From the NCBI RefSeq assembly GCF_030348765.1, contig NZ_JAUCEU010000007.1, positions 3,903,501 through 3,967,500 of the forward strand: a DNA stretch of 64,000 nt, read 5' to 3'. The notes below the pieces were generated by a model. It made no database searches and was not told where the DNA came from. It saw nothing but the letters and a program-made list of their open reading frames with translations. Each line of letters opens with the position of its first letter. Within the stretch, counting starts at the first letter, position 1. This stretch comes from Neobacillus sp. CF12. GTDB lineage: Bacteria; Bacillota; Bacilli; Bacillales; Cytobacillaceae. The position numbers were made by a program, and so were the translations under genes. Below are positions 9,621-19,415 of this stretch, one piece after another.

Positions 9621-11351
9621 ATGGGATTTTTAACAAAATACATTAGGAAATATTGGAAGTATTTTAGCTTAGCAGTTTTATTTTTAACCTTCGAAGCCAT
9701 CAGTGATTTGTTAATGCCAACGATTATGGCAAAAATCATCGATGTTGGTGTGGCAGGCAGAGATCTAGACTATGTTTTAAAAATGGGAGGATTAATGCTG
9801 CTGATTACCCTTTTTGGAGCGATTTCGGCTTCAACAAGAAGTGTCCTCGCCAGCATTGTCTCGCAAAACTTTGGAGCAGAGTTAAGGTCGGATTTATATC
9901 AAAAAATTCAAGCGCTATCATTCAAGAATATTGATCGTTTTGAGCGTGCATCGTTAATCACAAGGCTGACCAATGATGTAACACAGGTGCAAATTTTTGC
10001 GAATGGCTTAATGCGAATCTTTGTTAAATCGCCGCTGCTGGCAATCGGCGGATTGATCATGGCGACTCGGTTAAATCTCCATCTATCGGTCGTATTAATT
10101 GTCGTTGTTCCAATTGTGGCTCTTTTTATTATTCTAAATCTGCGACTAGGGTTCCCGATGTTCTCTAAAGTACAAAAGGCGCTTGACTCTGTCAATGGAG
10201 TGATGCGTGAGTATTTATCTGGAGTTCGCGTCGTCAAGGCATTCAACCGTTTTGATGTTGAAGTCAATAAATTTGATAAAACCAATGAACACTTCAAAAA
10301 ACAATCCATTTCAGCAACAAGGTTAATGGCCGTGTTCAGCCCGGCGATTATGCTAACGGTTAATCTTGGAATTGTAGCTGTGCTTTGGATTGGCGGCTTT
10401 GGTGTGACAAATGGCGATGTCCAGGTGGGTCATATTATTGCCTTTATCAACTACATGACGCAAATACTTTTTTCATTGATGATGATTTCGATGGTATTTA
10501 ATATGTTTGTCCGTGCAAAAACTTCTGCCGTGCGGATTAGTGAGGTTTTTGAACAGACTGACGATTTAACATGGGAGGATGAAACCCGCTCTATCCCAGT
10601 TGAAAAAGGAAGAATTGAATTTAACAATGTTTTCTTTTCGTATGAAGGAACAAGTGGTGAGCCTGTGCTGAAGAATATAAACTTAACCATTTTACCAGGA
10701 GAAACGGTCGGGATTATTGGCTCAACAGGCTCGGGTAAAAGTACACTGGTTGACTTGATTCCTCGCTTTTATGATGTAAGTGCCGGAAATATTAAAGTGG
10801 ACGGAGAGGATATCCACCTCGTTGATCCTAAAAGATTGAGAGAAAAAATTGCTTTCGTTCCACAAAAAACAATCCTTTTTACCGGAACTGTCGAGGAAAA
10901 CATAAAATGGGGAAAAGAAGATGCCTCAGTCGAAGAAATGGTAAGAGCAGCAGTGATTGCCGGTGCGCATGACTTTATTGCATCCTCACCTGAAGGGTAT
11001 CAAACTAGAATTGGTCAGGGCGGAGTGAACTTTTCAGGCGGCCAAAAGCAAAGGATTTCGATCGCTAGGGCATTAATTAAGAATCCTCAAATTCTAATCT
11101 TAGATGATAGTACCAGTGCGGTTGACGTTACCACGGAGGAAAGAATTAAAGCGGGATTAAAAAAGTATGCAAAAGGACTAACCTGTCTCCTCATTGCACA
11201 AAGAATTACCTCCATTCTCGATGCCGACAAAATCGTTGTCATGGATCACGGTGAAATCGTCGGAATTGGAAAACATGAGGAATTGGTGCGAGACTGCAGG
11301 GTGTATCAGGAAATCTATCAATCACAGGTCGGTCAGGAGGTGGCGCTCTAA
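9621..11351 (+). CDS. Heterodimeric ABC exporter, degenerate-site half
   Basis: The 576-residue protein fuses a six-helix exporter membrane domain (residues 1-310) with an ATPase: Walker A GSTGSGKST, Q-loop FVPQKT, signature FSGGQKQR, Walker B LILDDSTSAVD. The residue after the Walker B aspartate is Asp instead of the catalytic Glu, and the switch position reads QRITS instead of an H-loop histidine. Such changes mark the non-hydrolysing site of heterodimeric exporters like LmrCD, BmrCD or TM287/288. Its partner starts one base after its stop. It resembles B. subtilis YfiB/YfiC-type pairs; the substrate is probably lipophilic drugs or lipids. Confidence 0.9.
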   Translation: MGFLTKYIRKYWKYFSLAVLFLTFEAISDLLMPTIMAKIIDVGVAGRDLDYVLKMGGLMLLITLFGAISASTRSVLASIVSQNFGAELRSDLYQKIQALSFKNIDRFERASLITRLTNDVTQVQIFANGLMRIFVKSPLLAIGGLIMATRLNLHLSVVLIVVVPIVALFIILNLRLGFPMFSKVQKALDSVNGVMREYLSGVRVVKAFNRFDVEVNKFDKTNEHFKKQSISATRLMAVFSPAIMLTVNLGIVAVLWIGGFGVTNGDVQVGHIIAFINYMTQILFSLMMISMVFNMFVRAKTSAVRISEVFEQTDDLTWEDETRSIPVEKGRIEFNNVFFSYEGTSGEPVLKNINLTILPGETVGIIGSTGSGKSTLVDLIPRFYDVSAGNIKVDGEDIHLVDPKRLREKIAFVPQKTILFTGTVEENIKWGKEDASVEEMVRAAVIAGAHDFIASSPEGYQTRIGQGGVNFSGGQKQRISIARALIKNPQILILDDSTSAVDVTTEERIKAGLKKYAKGLTCLLIAQRITSILDADKIVVMDHGEIVGIGKHEELVRDCRVYQEIYQSQVGQEVAL

Positions 11352-13217
11352 ATGTCGAAAGCAGCAGACCAATCAACTAATAATCCCCCTCCTCTATCGA
11401 TACCGGGAAGACCTGGCGGCTTTCCTGGAGGTCATCGCCGGGGGGCGCCGATTGTAAAACCGAAGAACTTTAAAGAGACCATGCGAAGGCTGTGGCATTA
11501 TTTTGGCAATGAAAGAAAAATGCTGAGTCTTGTGTTTTTATTTATTATTTTCAGTTCGGCACTCTCGCTGCTCACCCCATTTTTAATTGGTAAAGGTGTT
11601 GATGCCATAAGCCTGGGTAAAACAGTGGATTTTAATTTTCTAGAAGTAATGGTGATTATTTTAATAACGTCTTTTGTTTTAGAGGCTGTGCTGTCATTTA
11701 TGCAAGGCTGGTTAATGGCAGGCGTCTCACAGCGAATTGTTAAAAGACTGCGGGATGCGCTGTTTAAAAAGCTGCAAAAGCTGCCAGTCTCCTTTTTTGA
11801 CAAGCGGACACATGGAGAATTAATGAGCAGGCTCACAAATGATATCGATAATGTCAGCAGTACGATTTCCCAATCTACGACACAATTGATGTCAGGAGTC
11901 ATCGTTATAAGTGGCTCATTCATTATGATGTTAATTTTGAGTCCCATTTTAACAGTGGCAAGTTTGCTGACGGTGCCTCTAGTGTTTTTGTTAACCAAAA
12001 CGATTGCAAAAAGGACAAGTGCCCTGTTTAAAGATCAGCAAATTCAGCTAGGGAAATTAAATGGTCAAATAGAAGAGACCATTTCGGGGATTGAAGTAGT
12101 AAAAGCGTTTAATCATGAAGAAAAGGTAATCTCTGAGTTTGAAGAAGTTAATCTGAAACTGCGTGAGGTTGGTCTTAAGGCGCAAATATGGTCTGGATTT
12201 CTGATGCCGATCATGAATGTGATCAACAATTTAGGTTTTGCGATAGTTGCTGTAACCGGGGGTTTTCTTGCTGTCAAGGGCATGATAACCGTAGGTGCGA
12301 TTGCAAGTTTTATTACCTACTCAAGGCAGTTTGTCAGACCGCTTAACGACCTCGCGCAAATTTTTAATATGCTGCAGTCAGGTGTAGCGGGAGCGGAACG
12401 AGTATTTGAGATTCTCGATGAGCAAGAAGAGCCGGATGATAGGCCGAACGCGGTCAGGTTAGATAAACCGAAAGGGCATGTTGTTTTTGAAAATGTGAGT
12501 TTCGGTTATCGCGGTGATGTACCGATATTAAAAAATGTGAGTTTTGAGGCTGAAATTGGCAGCAGCACGGCGTTGGTAGGGCCAACTGGAGCCGGGAAAA
12601 CAACAATCGTTAATTTATTGACAAGATTCTATGATGTAACAGAGGGCCGAATCTTATTAGATGGACGAGATATTAGGGACTATACCCGTGACAGCTTAAG
12701 AAGCAGTTTTGGCTTTGTGCTGCAGGATACCTACCTGTTTTCAGGAACCATAAAGGATAATATCAAGTACGCAAAGCCCTCAGCAAGTGAAGAAGAAGTT
12801 GTGCATGCTGCGAAAATGGCGAATGCGGATTCGTTTATTAATCGTCTGCCTAAAGGTTACGAAACAGTCCTATCAGAAAACGGAGGAAATTTAAGTCAAG
12901 GACAGCGCCAGTTAATTGCGATTGCCAGAGTGATTCTCGCAAAGCCATCGGTACTAATTTTAGATGAAGCCACTAGCAGTATTGATACCCGTACGGAACT
13001 GCATATCCAAGAGGCGCTGCTATCCTTAATGGAGGGAAGAACCAGTTTTATTATCGCTCATCGTTTGAATACGATCCGTGACGCAGATACGATTATGGTA
13101 ATTGAAAATGGCAGGATTGTAGAAAGAGGAAATCACAGTCAACTTATGAACCAGCAAGGAAGTTATTACCATATGTTCTTCAATCAATTTAAAAATATCG
13201 AGGCTGGTGTTGATTAA
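11352..13217 (+). CDS. Heterodimeric ABC exporter, catalytic half
   Basis: The 621-residue partner starts directly after the upstream stop, with GGAGGTGG inside it. It has a proline/glycine-rich N-terminal tail (residues 8-32), six membrane helices, Walker A GPTGAGKTT, signature LSQGQRQL, Walker B LILDEATSSID with a normal Glu, and the H-loop IAHRL. The catalytic machinery is therefore complete here and degenerate in the partner. It is a multidrug-type exporter in the plasma membrane. No regulator is adjacent. Confidence 0.9.
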   Translation: MSKAADQSTNNPPPLSIPGRPGGFPGGHRRGAPIVKPKNFKETMRRLWHYFGNERKMLSLVFLFIIFSSALSLLTPFLIGKGVDAISLGKTVDFNFLEVMVIILITSFVLEAVLSFMQGWLMAGVSQRIVKRLRDALFKKLQKLPVSFFDKRTHGELMSRLTNDIDNVSSTISQSTTQLMSGVIVISGSFIMMLILSPILTVASLLTVPLVFLLTKTIAKRTSALFKDQQIQLGKLNGQIEETISGIEVVKAFNHEEKVISEFEEVNLKLREVGLKAQIWSGFLMPIMNVINNLGFAIVAVTGGFLAVKGMITVGAIASFITYSRQFVRPLNDLAQIFNMLQSGVAGAERVFEILDEQEEPDDRPNAVRLDKPKGHVVFENVSFGYRGDVPILKNVSFEAEIGSSTALVGPTGAGKTTIVNLLTRFYDVTEGRILLDGRDIRDYTRDSLRSSFGFVLQDTYLFSGTIKDNIKYAKPSASEEEVVHAAKMANADSFINRLPKGYETVLSENGGNLSQGQRQLIAIARVILAKPSVLILDEATSSIDTRTELHIQEALLSLMEGRTSFIIAHRLNTIRDADTIMVIENGRIVERGNHSQLMNQQGSYYHMFFNQFKNIEAGVD

Positions 13218-13263
13218 ATAAAGAGAATTCTTTAGGGAATAATGAAAGGAAAGGAGGCTGGTT

Positions 13264-14463
13264 ATGAAAAAAGAAATTTCTAATCGGAAATTACTCTGGG
13301 TTTCTGGTACGGGTTGGATGTTTGATGCAATGGATGTAGGAATGCTTTCCTTCATTATTGCGGCTTTAAAAGTAGAATGGGATCTATCCGCACAGCAAAT
13401 GGGCTGGATTGGAAGCATTCAATCCATCGGAATGGCTGTAGGAGCACTTATTTTTGGATTAATGGCCGACCGTATTGGACGGAAAAATGTTTTTATCATT
13501 ACATTATTATTATTTTCGATTGGCAGCGGAATTTCCGCATTTGCCACATCCATTACCATCTTTCTTATATTAAGGTTTTTTATTGGGATGGGTCTTGGCG
13601 GTGAACTTCCAGTTGCATCGACACTTGTGTCTGAAAGTGTGCCAGCTGAAAAACGGGGCCGAATTGTTGTTTTACTGGAGAGTTTTTGGGCTGCTGGCTG
13701 GCTGATCGCTGCAGTTATTTCTTATTTTATTATTCCGAGGTTTGGCTGGTCGACTGCCTTGTTAATTAGCGCAACACCGGCATTGTACGCTCTATATTTA
13801 CGGGTGGGTCTGCCAGATTCACCAAGATTTGAAGCCATAAAAGATAAAGAAAAGATATCAGCATTTCAAAGTATCGCCAATCTATGGACAAATGAGTATC
13901 GCCGCCGAACAACCATGCTTTGGATCGTTTGGTTCTGTGTTGTTTTTTCCTATTATGGAATGTTCCTATGGCTTCCAAGTGTGATGGTGTTGAAAGGTTT
14001 CAGTCTTATTAAAAGTTTTGGCTATGTTTTGATTATGACTCTGGCGCAATTGCCAGGTTATTTTACGGCAGCATGGGCGATTGAGAAATTCGGACGAAAG
14101 TTTGTCTTAGCTGTCTATTTAATTGGAACAGCCATTAGCGCCTTTCTTTTTGGGAATGCCGAGTCCACTGCACTATTAATCACTTCGGGAATATTATTAT
14201 CCTTCTTTAATTTGGGAGCGTGGGGCGGATTATATGCCTATACACCAGAACAGTATCCTACGATTATTCGTGGAACGGGTTCAGGGTCGGCAGCTTCATT
14301 TGGCCGTTTAGGGGGAGTGCTTGGACCGCTATTAGTCGGTTATCTTGTTGCACAACAAACCCCAATTTCTACTATATTTACAATCTTTTGTATATCCGTT
14401 TTCGTGGCCGCGTTTGCTGTCATCTTTTTAGGAAAAGAAACAAAAAATGTAGTATTAGAATAA
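13264..14463 (+). CDS. niaP: Niacin/aromatic acid MFS transporter, NiaP-like
   Basis: The 399-residue protein has 12 membrane segments and the MFS loops DRIGRK (residues 75-80) and PAEKRGR (residues 124-130). It matches B. subtilis NiaP (YceI) closely along its length: GWMFDAMDVGMLSFIIAALK, FVVxSYYGMFLWLPSV-type core and AYTPEQYPT. Family members import nicotinate. AAAGGAGG lies before the ATG. It is a single gene between two terminator-like signals. No NAD-regulator site was recognised. Confidence 0.85.
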   Translation: MKKEISNRKLLWVSGTGWMFDAMDVGMLSFIIAALKVEWDLSAQQMGWIGSIQSIGMAVGALIFGLMADRIGRKNVFIITLLLFSIGSGISAFATSITIFLILRFFIGMGLGGELPVASTLVSESVPAEKRGRIVVLLESFWAAGWLIAAVISYFIIPRFGWSTALLISATPALYALYLRVGLPDSPRFEAIKDKEKISAFQSIANLWTNEYRRRTTMLWIVWFCVVFSYYGMFLWLPSVMVLKGFSLIKSFGYVLIMTLAQLPGYFTAAWAIEKFGRKFVLAVYLIGTAISAFLFGNAESTALLITSGILLSFFNLGAWGGLYAYTPEQYPTIIRGTGSGSAASFGRLGGVLGPLLVGYLVAQQTPISTIFTIFCISVFVAAFAVIFLGKETKNVVLE

Positions 14464-14472
14464 TGTTTAGTT

Positions 14473-14512
14473 GAGAGAGAATTCCCATACGGAATCTCTC
14501 TCTTATTTTTTA
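14473..14512 (+). terminator. Terminator after niaP
   Basis: A GAGAGAGA/TCTCTCTC stem with one bulged base and an inner TTCC/GGAA is followed by TTATTTTTT. Confidence 0.75.
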
Positions 14513-14591
14513 ACACAGTATCACTTTAAAGACTAGCAGTGTATGGACCCCTTTTTTCCTACGAATATAGTGGGAAATCACTATGTATTTG

Positions 14592-14672
14592 ATTTTTCAG
14601 AATTATATTAAAATAACGCATATAAGTACTAGACGAATAGAAATTTATCTTGTACAATGTTTTCAGAATATT
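14592..14672 (+). promoter_or_regulatory. Two CodY-like boxes upstream of livK
   Basis: Two 15-mers resemble the CodY consensus AATTTTCWGAAAATT: 14592-14606 (about 4 mismatches) and 14658-14672, TGTTTTCAGAATATT (3 mismatches). CodY senses branched-chain amino acids, so repression of this uptake operon would be logical. CodY motifs are degenerate, so this is a modest prediction. Confidence 0.45.
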
Positions 14673-14742
14673 ATCTTTTTTTAAACATCTCGGGGATATA
14701 CAACGGGTTAAGGGGACTATTCAAAAATAGGGGGTATAGACA

Positions 14743-15918
14743 ATGCGAAAGAAAAAACTTGCGGGTATTTTTATGTCGTTCATGATGGCGGCAGGTGTGT
14801 TGGCTGGCTGTGGTGGTGCATCCAGTACAAGCGGTGACAAAGACAGCGAAACAATTAAAATTGGAGCCAACCTTGAGCTTTCCGGCGGAGTAGCATCCTA
14901 CGGTCAGTCCATTGAAGAAGGTCTGAAATTGGCTATTGAAGAAATCAACAAAGAAGGTATTGATGGCAAGAAGATTGAACTTGTAACCTTCGATAATAAA
15001 TCAGATGCGGCTGAAGCAACAAATGGGGCCATTAAATTAATCAGCCAAGATAAAGTTTCAGCAATCATTGGTGCAGCAACAAGTACAAATACATTGGCAC
15101 AGGTGGAAATTGCACAGAAAAATAAAACTCCACTGATTACACCAACAGGAACAAACTCAACGATTACTTTCAAGGAAGGGGTTTTAAATGATTTTGTATT
15201 CCGTACTTGTTTCATTGACCCATTCCAAGGAACTGTAGCCGCTAACTTTGCTTCAAAAGATCTTAAAGTGAAAAATGCAGCTATCATTATTGATAGTTCC
15301 AGCGACTATTCAAAGGGATTGGCAGCTTCTTTCCAAAAATCATTTGAAGGCAGCGGCGGAAAGATTGTTGCTGAGGAAGCATATGTAGCAAAGGATACTG
15401 ATTTCAATGCGATCCTAACAAATATTAAAGCGAAAAACCCAGATTTCATTTTCCTTCCAGGATTTTATGAGGAAGTTGGTTTAATTATCAAGCAGGCTCG
15501 TGCACTTGGAATTGATGTTCCAGTTATGGGCGGCGACGGCTGGGATTCTCCTACTCTAGTAGATATTGCTGGTGCTGATGCGTTAAATAATACATTCATC
15601 ACAAACCACTATTCATCTGGAGACTCTGATGCAAAAGTTCAAGATTTCGTAAAAGCGTTCCAAGGGAAATATGATGGTAAATCACCAGATGCCTTTGGTG
15701 CATTAGGATATGATACTGCTTATTTCATTGCTGATGCTATTAAACGTGCTGGCAGCAGTGATCCTGAGAAAATCCGCAAAGCACTTGAAGAAACAGATGG
15801 TCTTGCAGTTGTATCAGGTACTTTGAAAGTTGACAAAAACCATGACCAAGTTAAAGCAGCTGTAATCCTTGAATACAAAGATGGTAAACAAGAATTTAAT
15901 ACAAAAGTAAATCCGTAA
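14743..15918 (+). CDS. livK: Branched-chain amino acid ABC transporter, substrate-binding lipoprotein
   Basis: The 391-residue protein starts with a lipoprotein signal (lipobox LAGC, Cys23). It then carries a type I periplasmic-binding fold: IKIGANLELSGGVASYGQSIEEGLKLA and DNKSDAAEATNGAIKLI. It captures leucine, isoleucine or valine outside the membrane for the LivHM channel. GGGGG lies before the ATG. A hairpin between it and livH probably raises its level above the membrane parts. Confidence 0.93.
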   Translation: MRKKKLAGIFMSFMMAAGVLAGCGGASSTSGDKDSETIKIGANLELSGGVASYGQSIEEGLKLAIEEINKEGIDGKKIELVTFDNKSDAAEATNGAIKLISQDKVSAIIGAATSTNTLAQVEIAQKNKTPLITPTGTNSTITFKEGVLNDFVFRTCFIDPFQGTVAANFASKDLKVKNAAIIIDSSSDYSKGLAASFQKSFEGSGGKIVAEEAYVAKDTDFNAILTNIKAKNPDFIFLPGFYEEVGLIIKQARALGIDVPVMGGDGWDSPTLVDIAGADALNNTFITNHYSSGDSDAKVQDFVKAFQGKYDGKSPDAFGALGYDTAYFIADAIKRAGSSDPEKIRKALEETDGLAVVSGTLKVDKNHDQVKAAVILEYKDGKQEFNTKVNP

Positions 15919-15920
15919 TT

Positions 15921-15964
15921 AGAAAAGCGAAAGCGCCTTGCACAGGGGCGCTGTAGCTAGACAT
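15921..15964 (+). repeat. Dispersed repeat, minimal copy
   Basis: A short form of the element found again from 44.5 kb onward: AAAAGCGAAAGCGCCTTG joined almost directly to GGGGCGCTGTAGCTAGACAT. It lies between livK and livH. Confidence 0.8.
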
Positions 15965-15980
15965 TTTTATAGAAATAAAA

Positions 15981-16016
15981 GAATAGGGAGAGTGGATATC
16001 TCCCTATTCCTATTTT
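15981..16016 (+). terminator. Intra-operon terminator/attenuator between livK and livH
   Basis: An 11-bp perfect stem (15981-15991 with 15999-16009) is followed by a T-rich stretch. Partial termination here would favour the binding protein over the permease. Confidence 0.7.
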
Positions 16017-16050
16017 AAATAATATTTTCCTAATTTTAGGAGGTCAAGAC

Positions 16051-16929
16051 ATGGAGTTTTTACAGCAGCTTGTTAACGGGGTGTCACTAGGCAGTATCTA
16101 TGCGTTGATTGCCCTTGGCTATACAATGGTTTATGGGATTGTAAAATTAATTAACTTTGCCCATGGAGATGTCTTCATGGTAGGTGCATTTATTGGCTTT
16201 TATTCTATTACTATTTTAGATTTAGGATTTTTTCCTTCTTTGCTTATTTCGATGGTAACTTGTGCTATTCTAGGAGTTCTGATTGAAAGAATTGCCTATA
16301 AACCATTGCGTAACGCCACTAGGATTGCGGCGCTTATTACCGCAATAGGGGTTTCGCTGTTAATTGAATATGGAGTGATATATGTACGTGGTGCCCAGCC
16401 GGAAGCCTACCCTGGTGACATTGTAACGTCAAAAAGCATTGACCTTTTCGGTGTTCAAATTAGCAGCCAATCACTGTTGATTTTGGGAACTTCCGTTGCA
16501 CTAATGATCTTACTTCAATTTATTGTTCATAAAACCAAAATTGGTAAAGCTATGCGTGCGGTTTCTCATGATATGGATGCAGCTAGATTGATGGGAATTA
16601 ACGTTAACAATACCATTTCTGCTACCTTTGCAATTGGTTCTGCTTTAGCAGGCGCAGCAGGTGTTATTTTTGGGATGTACTATACAAAAATTGAACCGTT
16701 AATGGGAATCATTCCAGGCCTTAAAGCCTTCGTTGCGGCCGTACTTGGCGGAATCGGAATCATTCCAGGTGCAATGGTTGGCGGTTTGTTATTAGGTGTC
16801 ATTGAGTCGCTTGTAAGTGCTGCCGGTTTCTCTTTATGGAGAGATGGCGTAGCGTTTGTCGTACTGATCTTAATTTTGATTTTCCGTCCAGCCGGTTTAT
16901 TCGGTAAAAATGTACGGGAAAAAGTATAA
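16051..16929 (+). CDS. livH: Branched-chain amino acid ABC permease LivH
   Basis: The 292-residue membrane protein begins MEFLQQLVNGVSLGSIYALIALGYTMVYGI, diagnostic of LivH. It has about eight hydrophobic segments and the GLKAFVAAVLGGIGIIPGAMVGG loop that contacts the ATPase. It pairs with LivM to form the channel. TTAGGAGG lies before the ATG, and the next gene follows after 13 bp. Confidence 0.93.
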   Translation: MEFLQQLVNGVSLGSIYALIALGYTMVYGIVKLINFAHGDVFMVGAFIGFYSITILDLGFFPSLLISMVTCAILGVLIERIAYKPLRNATRIAALITAIGVSLLIEYGVIYVRGAQPEAYPGDIVTSKSIDLFGVQISSQSLLILGTSVALMILLQFIVHKTKIGKAMRAVSHDMDAARLMGINVNNTISATFAIGSALAGAAGVIFGMYYTKIEPLMGIIPGLKAFVAAVLGGIGIIPGAMVGGLLLGVIESLVSAAGFSLWRDGVAFVVLILILIFRPAGLFGKNVREKV

Positions 16930-16942
16930 GGGGGCTATTGCG

Positions 16943-17914
16943 ATGAGTATTCTTAAGTCAGCAAAAGGTTTTTGGTTATCAATCGTTTTAGCCGTTGTAT
17001 TTGGTGTTGTGATGCAATTTTTAATTACCGGAGAAATAATTAATTTCTTTTATGTAAACACACTTTACTTTATTGGTATTAACATTATTCTTGCTGCAAG
17101 CTTACATCTGATTATTGGAATTACTGGACAGTTTTCGATTGGACATGCAGGTTTCCTTGCTGTAGGTGCTTATGCCTCGGCTATTATTACGATGAAATTA
17201 GAGCTTCCCTTCTCCCTTGGCTTATTGGCAGGAGGAGTTGCAGCTGCGATTGCAGGCTTAATTATTGGGATCCCTACTCTTCGGCTAAAAGGAGATTATC
17301 TAGCAATTGCCACACTTGGATTTGGTGAAATTGTCCGGATTGTCTTTTTAAATATTGAATATGTTGGCGGGGCAAGCGGGATGACCGTTTCTCAACTCAC
17401 CACTTGGCCATGGCTATTTGGAAGTATCCTGCTCACGCTAATCGTTATTAGAAACTTTACAAATTCAACACATGGACGAGCTTGTATTTCTGTCAGAGAA
17501 AATGAAATTGCAGCTGACGCCATGGGGATTAACACTACTTATTATAAGGTCATTGCGTTTGTCATCGGTTCCTTTTTTGCCGGCTTGGCGGGCGCCTTAT
17601 ATGCGCACAACTTTTTCATTATCCAGCCGACAAACTTCGGCTTCTTAAAATCTTTTGATATCTTAATCTTTGTGGTTCTTGGCGGGTTAGGCAGTATGTC
17701 TGGCGCAGTACTTGCTGCGATCTTGCTCACAATTGTTTCTACCTTCCTACAAAGCTTTCCTGAATTAAGGATGATTATTTATAGCTTAGTATTGGTATTG
17801 ATGATGCTTTATCGTCCACAGGGATTAATGGGAACAAGAGAACTGACCTCATTCTTTAAGTTTGGAAAGTCTTCAAAAGGAGGGTCAACTCATGACAAAC
17901 AAACCGTTGCTTAA
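16943..17914 (+). CDS. livM: Branched-chain amino acid ABC permease LivM
   Basis: The 323-residue membrane protein has the LivM core GQFSIGHAGFLAVGAYASA and the ATPase-contact loop VVLGGLGSMSGAVLAA. The start is ATG 16943, with AAGGGGG upstream; the longer frame from 16910 overlaps livH. Its end overlaps livG by 23 bp, indicating translational coupling. Confidence 0.93.
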   Translation: MSILKSAKGFWLSIVLAVVFGVVMQFLITGEIINFFYVNTLYFIGINIILAASLHLIIGITGQFSIGHAGFLAVGAYASAIITMKLELPFSLGLLAGGVAAAIAGLIIGIPTLRLKGDYLAIATLGFGEIVRIVFLNIEYVGGASGMTVSQLTTWPWLFGSILLTLIVIRNFTNSTHGRACISVRENEIAADAMGINTTYYKVIAFVIGSFFAGLAGALYAHNFFIIQPTNFGFLKSFDILIFVVLGGLGSMSGAVLAAILLTIVSTFLQSFPELRMIIYSLVLVLMMLYRPQGLMGTRELTSFFKFGKSSKGGSTHDKQTVA

Positions 17915-18668
17915 AGTAAATAATGCAGGCATTCGTTTCGGAGGATTAAAGGCTGTTTCTGAGGTGAACCTTGAATTGAAACAAGGTGAATTAGTGGGGT
18001 TAATTGGACCGAATGGTGCAGGCAAAACAACTTTCTTCAACTTGTTAACGGGCGTATATGTACCAACTGAAGGCAGTATTGAGTTAGATGGAGATAAATT
18101 AAATGGTTTAGCACCCTATAAGATTACCAAAAAGGGTATAAGCAGAACCTTTCAAAACATTCGTTTGTTTAGTGAATTGTCGGTCCTTGATAATGTTAAG
18201 GTAGCCTATCATTCACTTGCGAAACATTCGATTATGAGTTCAATTTTCCGCCTCCCTAAGCACTTTTCAGAAGAAAAGTATATGGAGGAAAAGGCAATTG
18301 AGTTTTTAAAAATATTTAACTTAGATAATGTCATGCATGAAACGGCGAAGAATCTCCCCTACGGACAGCAGCGCCGGCTAGAAATTGCTAGAGCACTGGC
18401 GGCTAATCCAAAACTATTGCTTCTGGATGAACCTGCAGCGGGTATGAATCCACAGGAAACAGAAGAATTAATGAATTTAATCGCCTTAATTCGTAAAAAA
18501 TTTGATTTAACCATTTTGCTTATTGAACATGACATGCTTCTTGTAATGGGTGTATGTGAGCGAATCTATGTACTCGACCATGGTCAACTTATTGCAAATG
18601 GCACCCCTGAGCAAATCAGAAATAACCCAAAAGTCATCGAAGCGTATCTAGGGGAGGAGGTTTCGTAA
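17892..18668 (+). CDS. livG: Branched-chain amino acid ABC ATPase LivG
   Basis: The 258-residue ATPase has Walker A GPNGAGKTT, the LivG-type loop GISRTFQNIRLF, signature LPYGQQRRLEIARAL and Walker B LLLDEPAAGMN. ATG 17892 follows AAAGGAGGGTC inside livM. Its last base is also the first base of livF (TAATG arrangement). Confidence 0.93.
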   Translation: MTNKPLLKVNNAGIRFGGLKAVSEVNLELKQGELVGLIGPNGAGKTTFFNLLTGVYVPTEGSIELDGDKLNGLAPYKITKKGISRTFQNIRLFSELSVLDNVKVAYHSLAKHSIMSSIFRLPKHFSEEKYMEEKAIEFLKIFNLDNVMHETAKNLPYGQQRRLEIARALAANPKLLLLDEPAAGMNPQETEELMNLIALIRKKFDLTILLIEHDMLLVMGVCERIYVLDHGQLIANGTPEQIRNNPKVIEAYLGEEVS

Positions 18669-19375
18669 TGCTGAAAATTGAAGATATCAATGTGTACTAT
18701 GGAATTATCCATGCATTAAAGGGTGTTTCGCTCGAGATTAACGAAGGGGAAATTGTAACCTTAATCGGGGCAAATGGAGCGGGGAAAAGTACGCTGTTAA
18801 AAACAATTTCCGGACTACTTAAACCAAAAAACGGGAATATCTTATTTGAAGGACAATCAATCTCAGGCAAGGTAGCACAGTCGATTGTAAAACAAGGACT
18901 TTCACATGTCCCTGAAGGCCGTCGAGTTTTTTCAAATATGTCTGTAGAAGAGAACTTAGAGTTAGGGGCTTATTTACGGAAGGATAAGCAAGGCATTAAG
19001 GAAGACTTTGAAAAGGTTTATAGCTTGTTTCCGCGTTTACTTGAGCGGCGGAAGCAACTGTCTGGGACGTTATCAGGCGGTGAGCAGCAAATGCTGGCAA
19101 TGGGCAGAGCCTTGATGGCACGTCCAAAACTCTTGCTATTAGATGAGCCTTCGATGGGACTTGCTCCCTTATTGGTTAAGACTATTTTTCGGATTATTGA
19201 AGAAATCAACAAATCAGGCACTACCATTTTGTTAGTAGAGCAAAATGCGAACATGGCGTTATCGATTGCTGACCGTGCCTATGTTATTGAGACAGGAAAA
19301 ATCGTCCTCTCAGGATCTTCTGACGAACTAAATCAAAGCGATCAAATAAGAATGGCCTATCTAGGCGGACATTAA
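18668..19375 (+). CDS. livF: Branched-chain amino acid ABC ATPase LivF
   Basis: The 235-residue ATPase has Walker A GANGAGKST, the LivF-type VPEGRRVFSNMSVEENLELGAY, signature LSGGEQQMLAMGRALM and Walker B LLLDEPSMGL. It is the last gene of the liv operon, followed by a 15-bp terminator stem. Confidence 0.93.
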   Translation: MLKIEDINVYYGIIHALKGVSLEINEGEIVTLIGANGAGKSTLLKTISGLLKPKNGNILFEGQSISGKVAQSIVKQGLSHVPEGRRVFSNMSVEENLELGAYLRKDKQGIKEDFEKVYSLFPRLLERRKQLSGTLSGGEQQMLAMGRALMARPKLLLLDEPSMGLAPLLVKTIFRIIEEINKSGTTILLVEQNANMALSIADRAYVIETGKIVLSGSSDELNQSDQIRMAYLGGH

Positions 19376-19407
19376 AAAGACGTGTGATCAATCACACGTC
19401 TTTTTGC
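19374..19407. terminator. Bidirectional terminator after livF
   Basis: A perfect 15-bp stem (19374-19388 with 19391-19405) has a 2-nt loop, an A-run on one side and T-run on the other. It lies between convergent genes. Confidence 0.9.
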
Positions 19408-19415
19408 TTGGCTGA

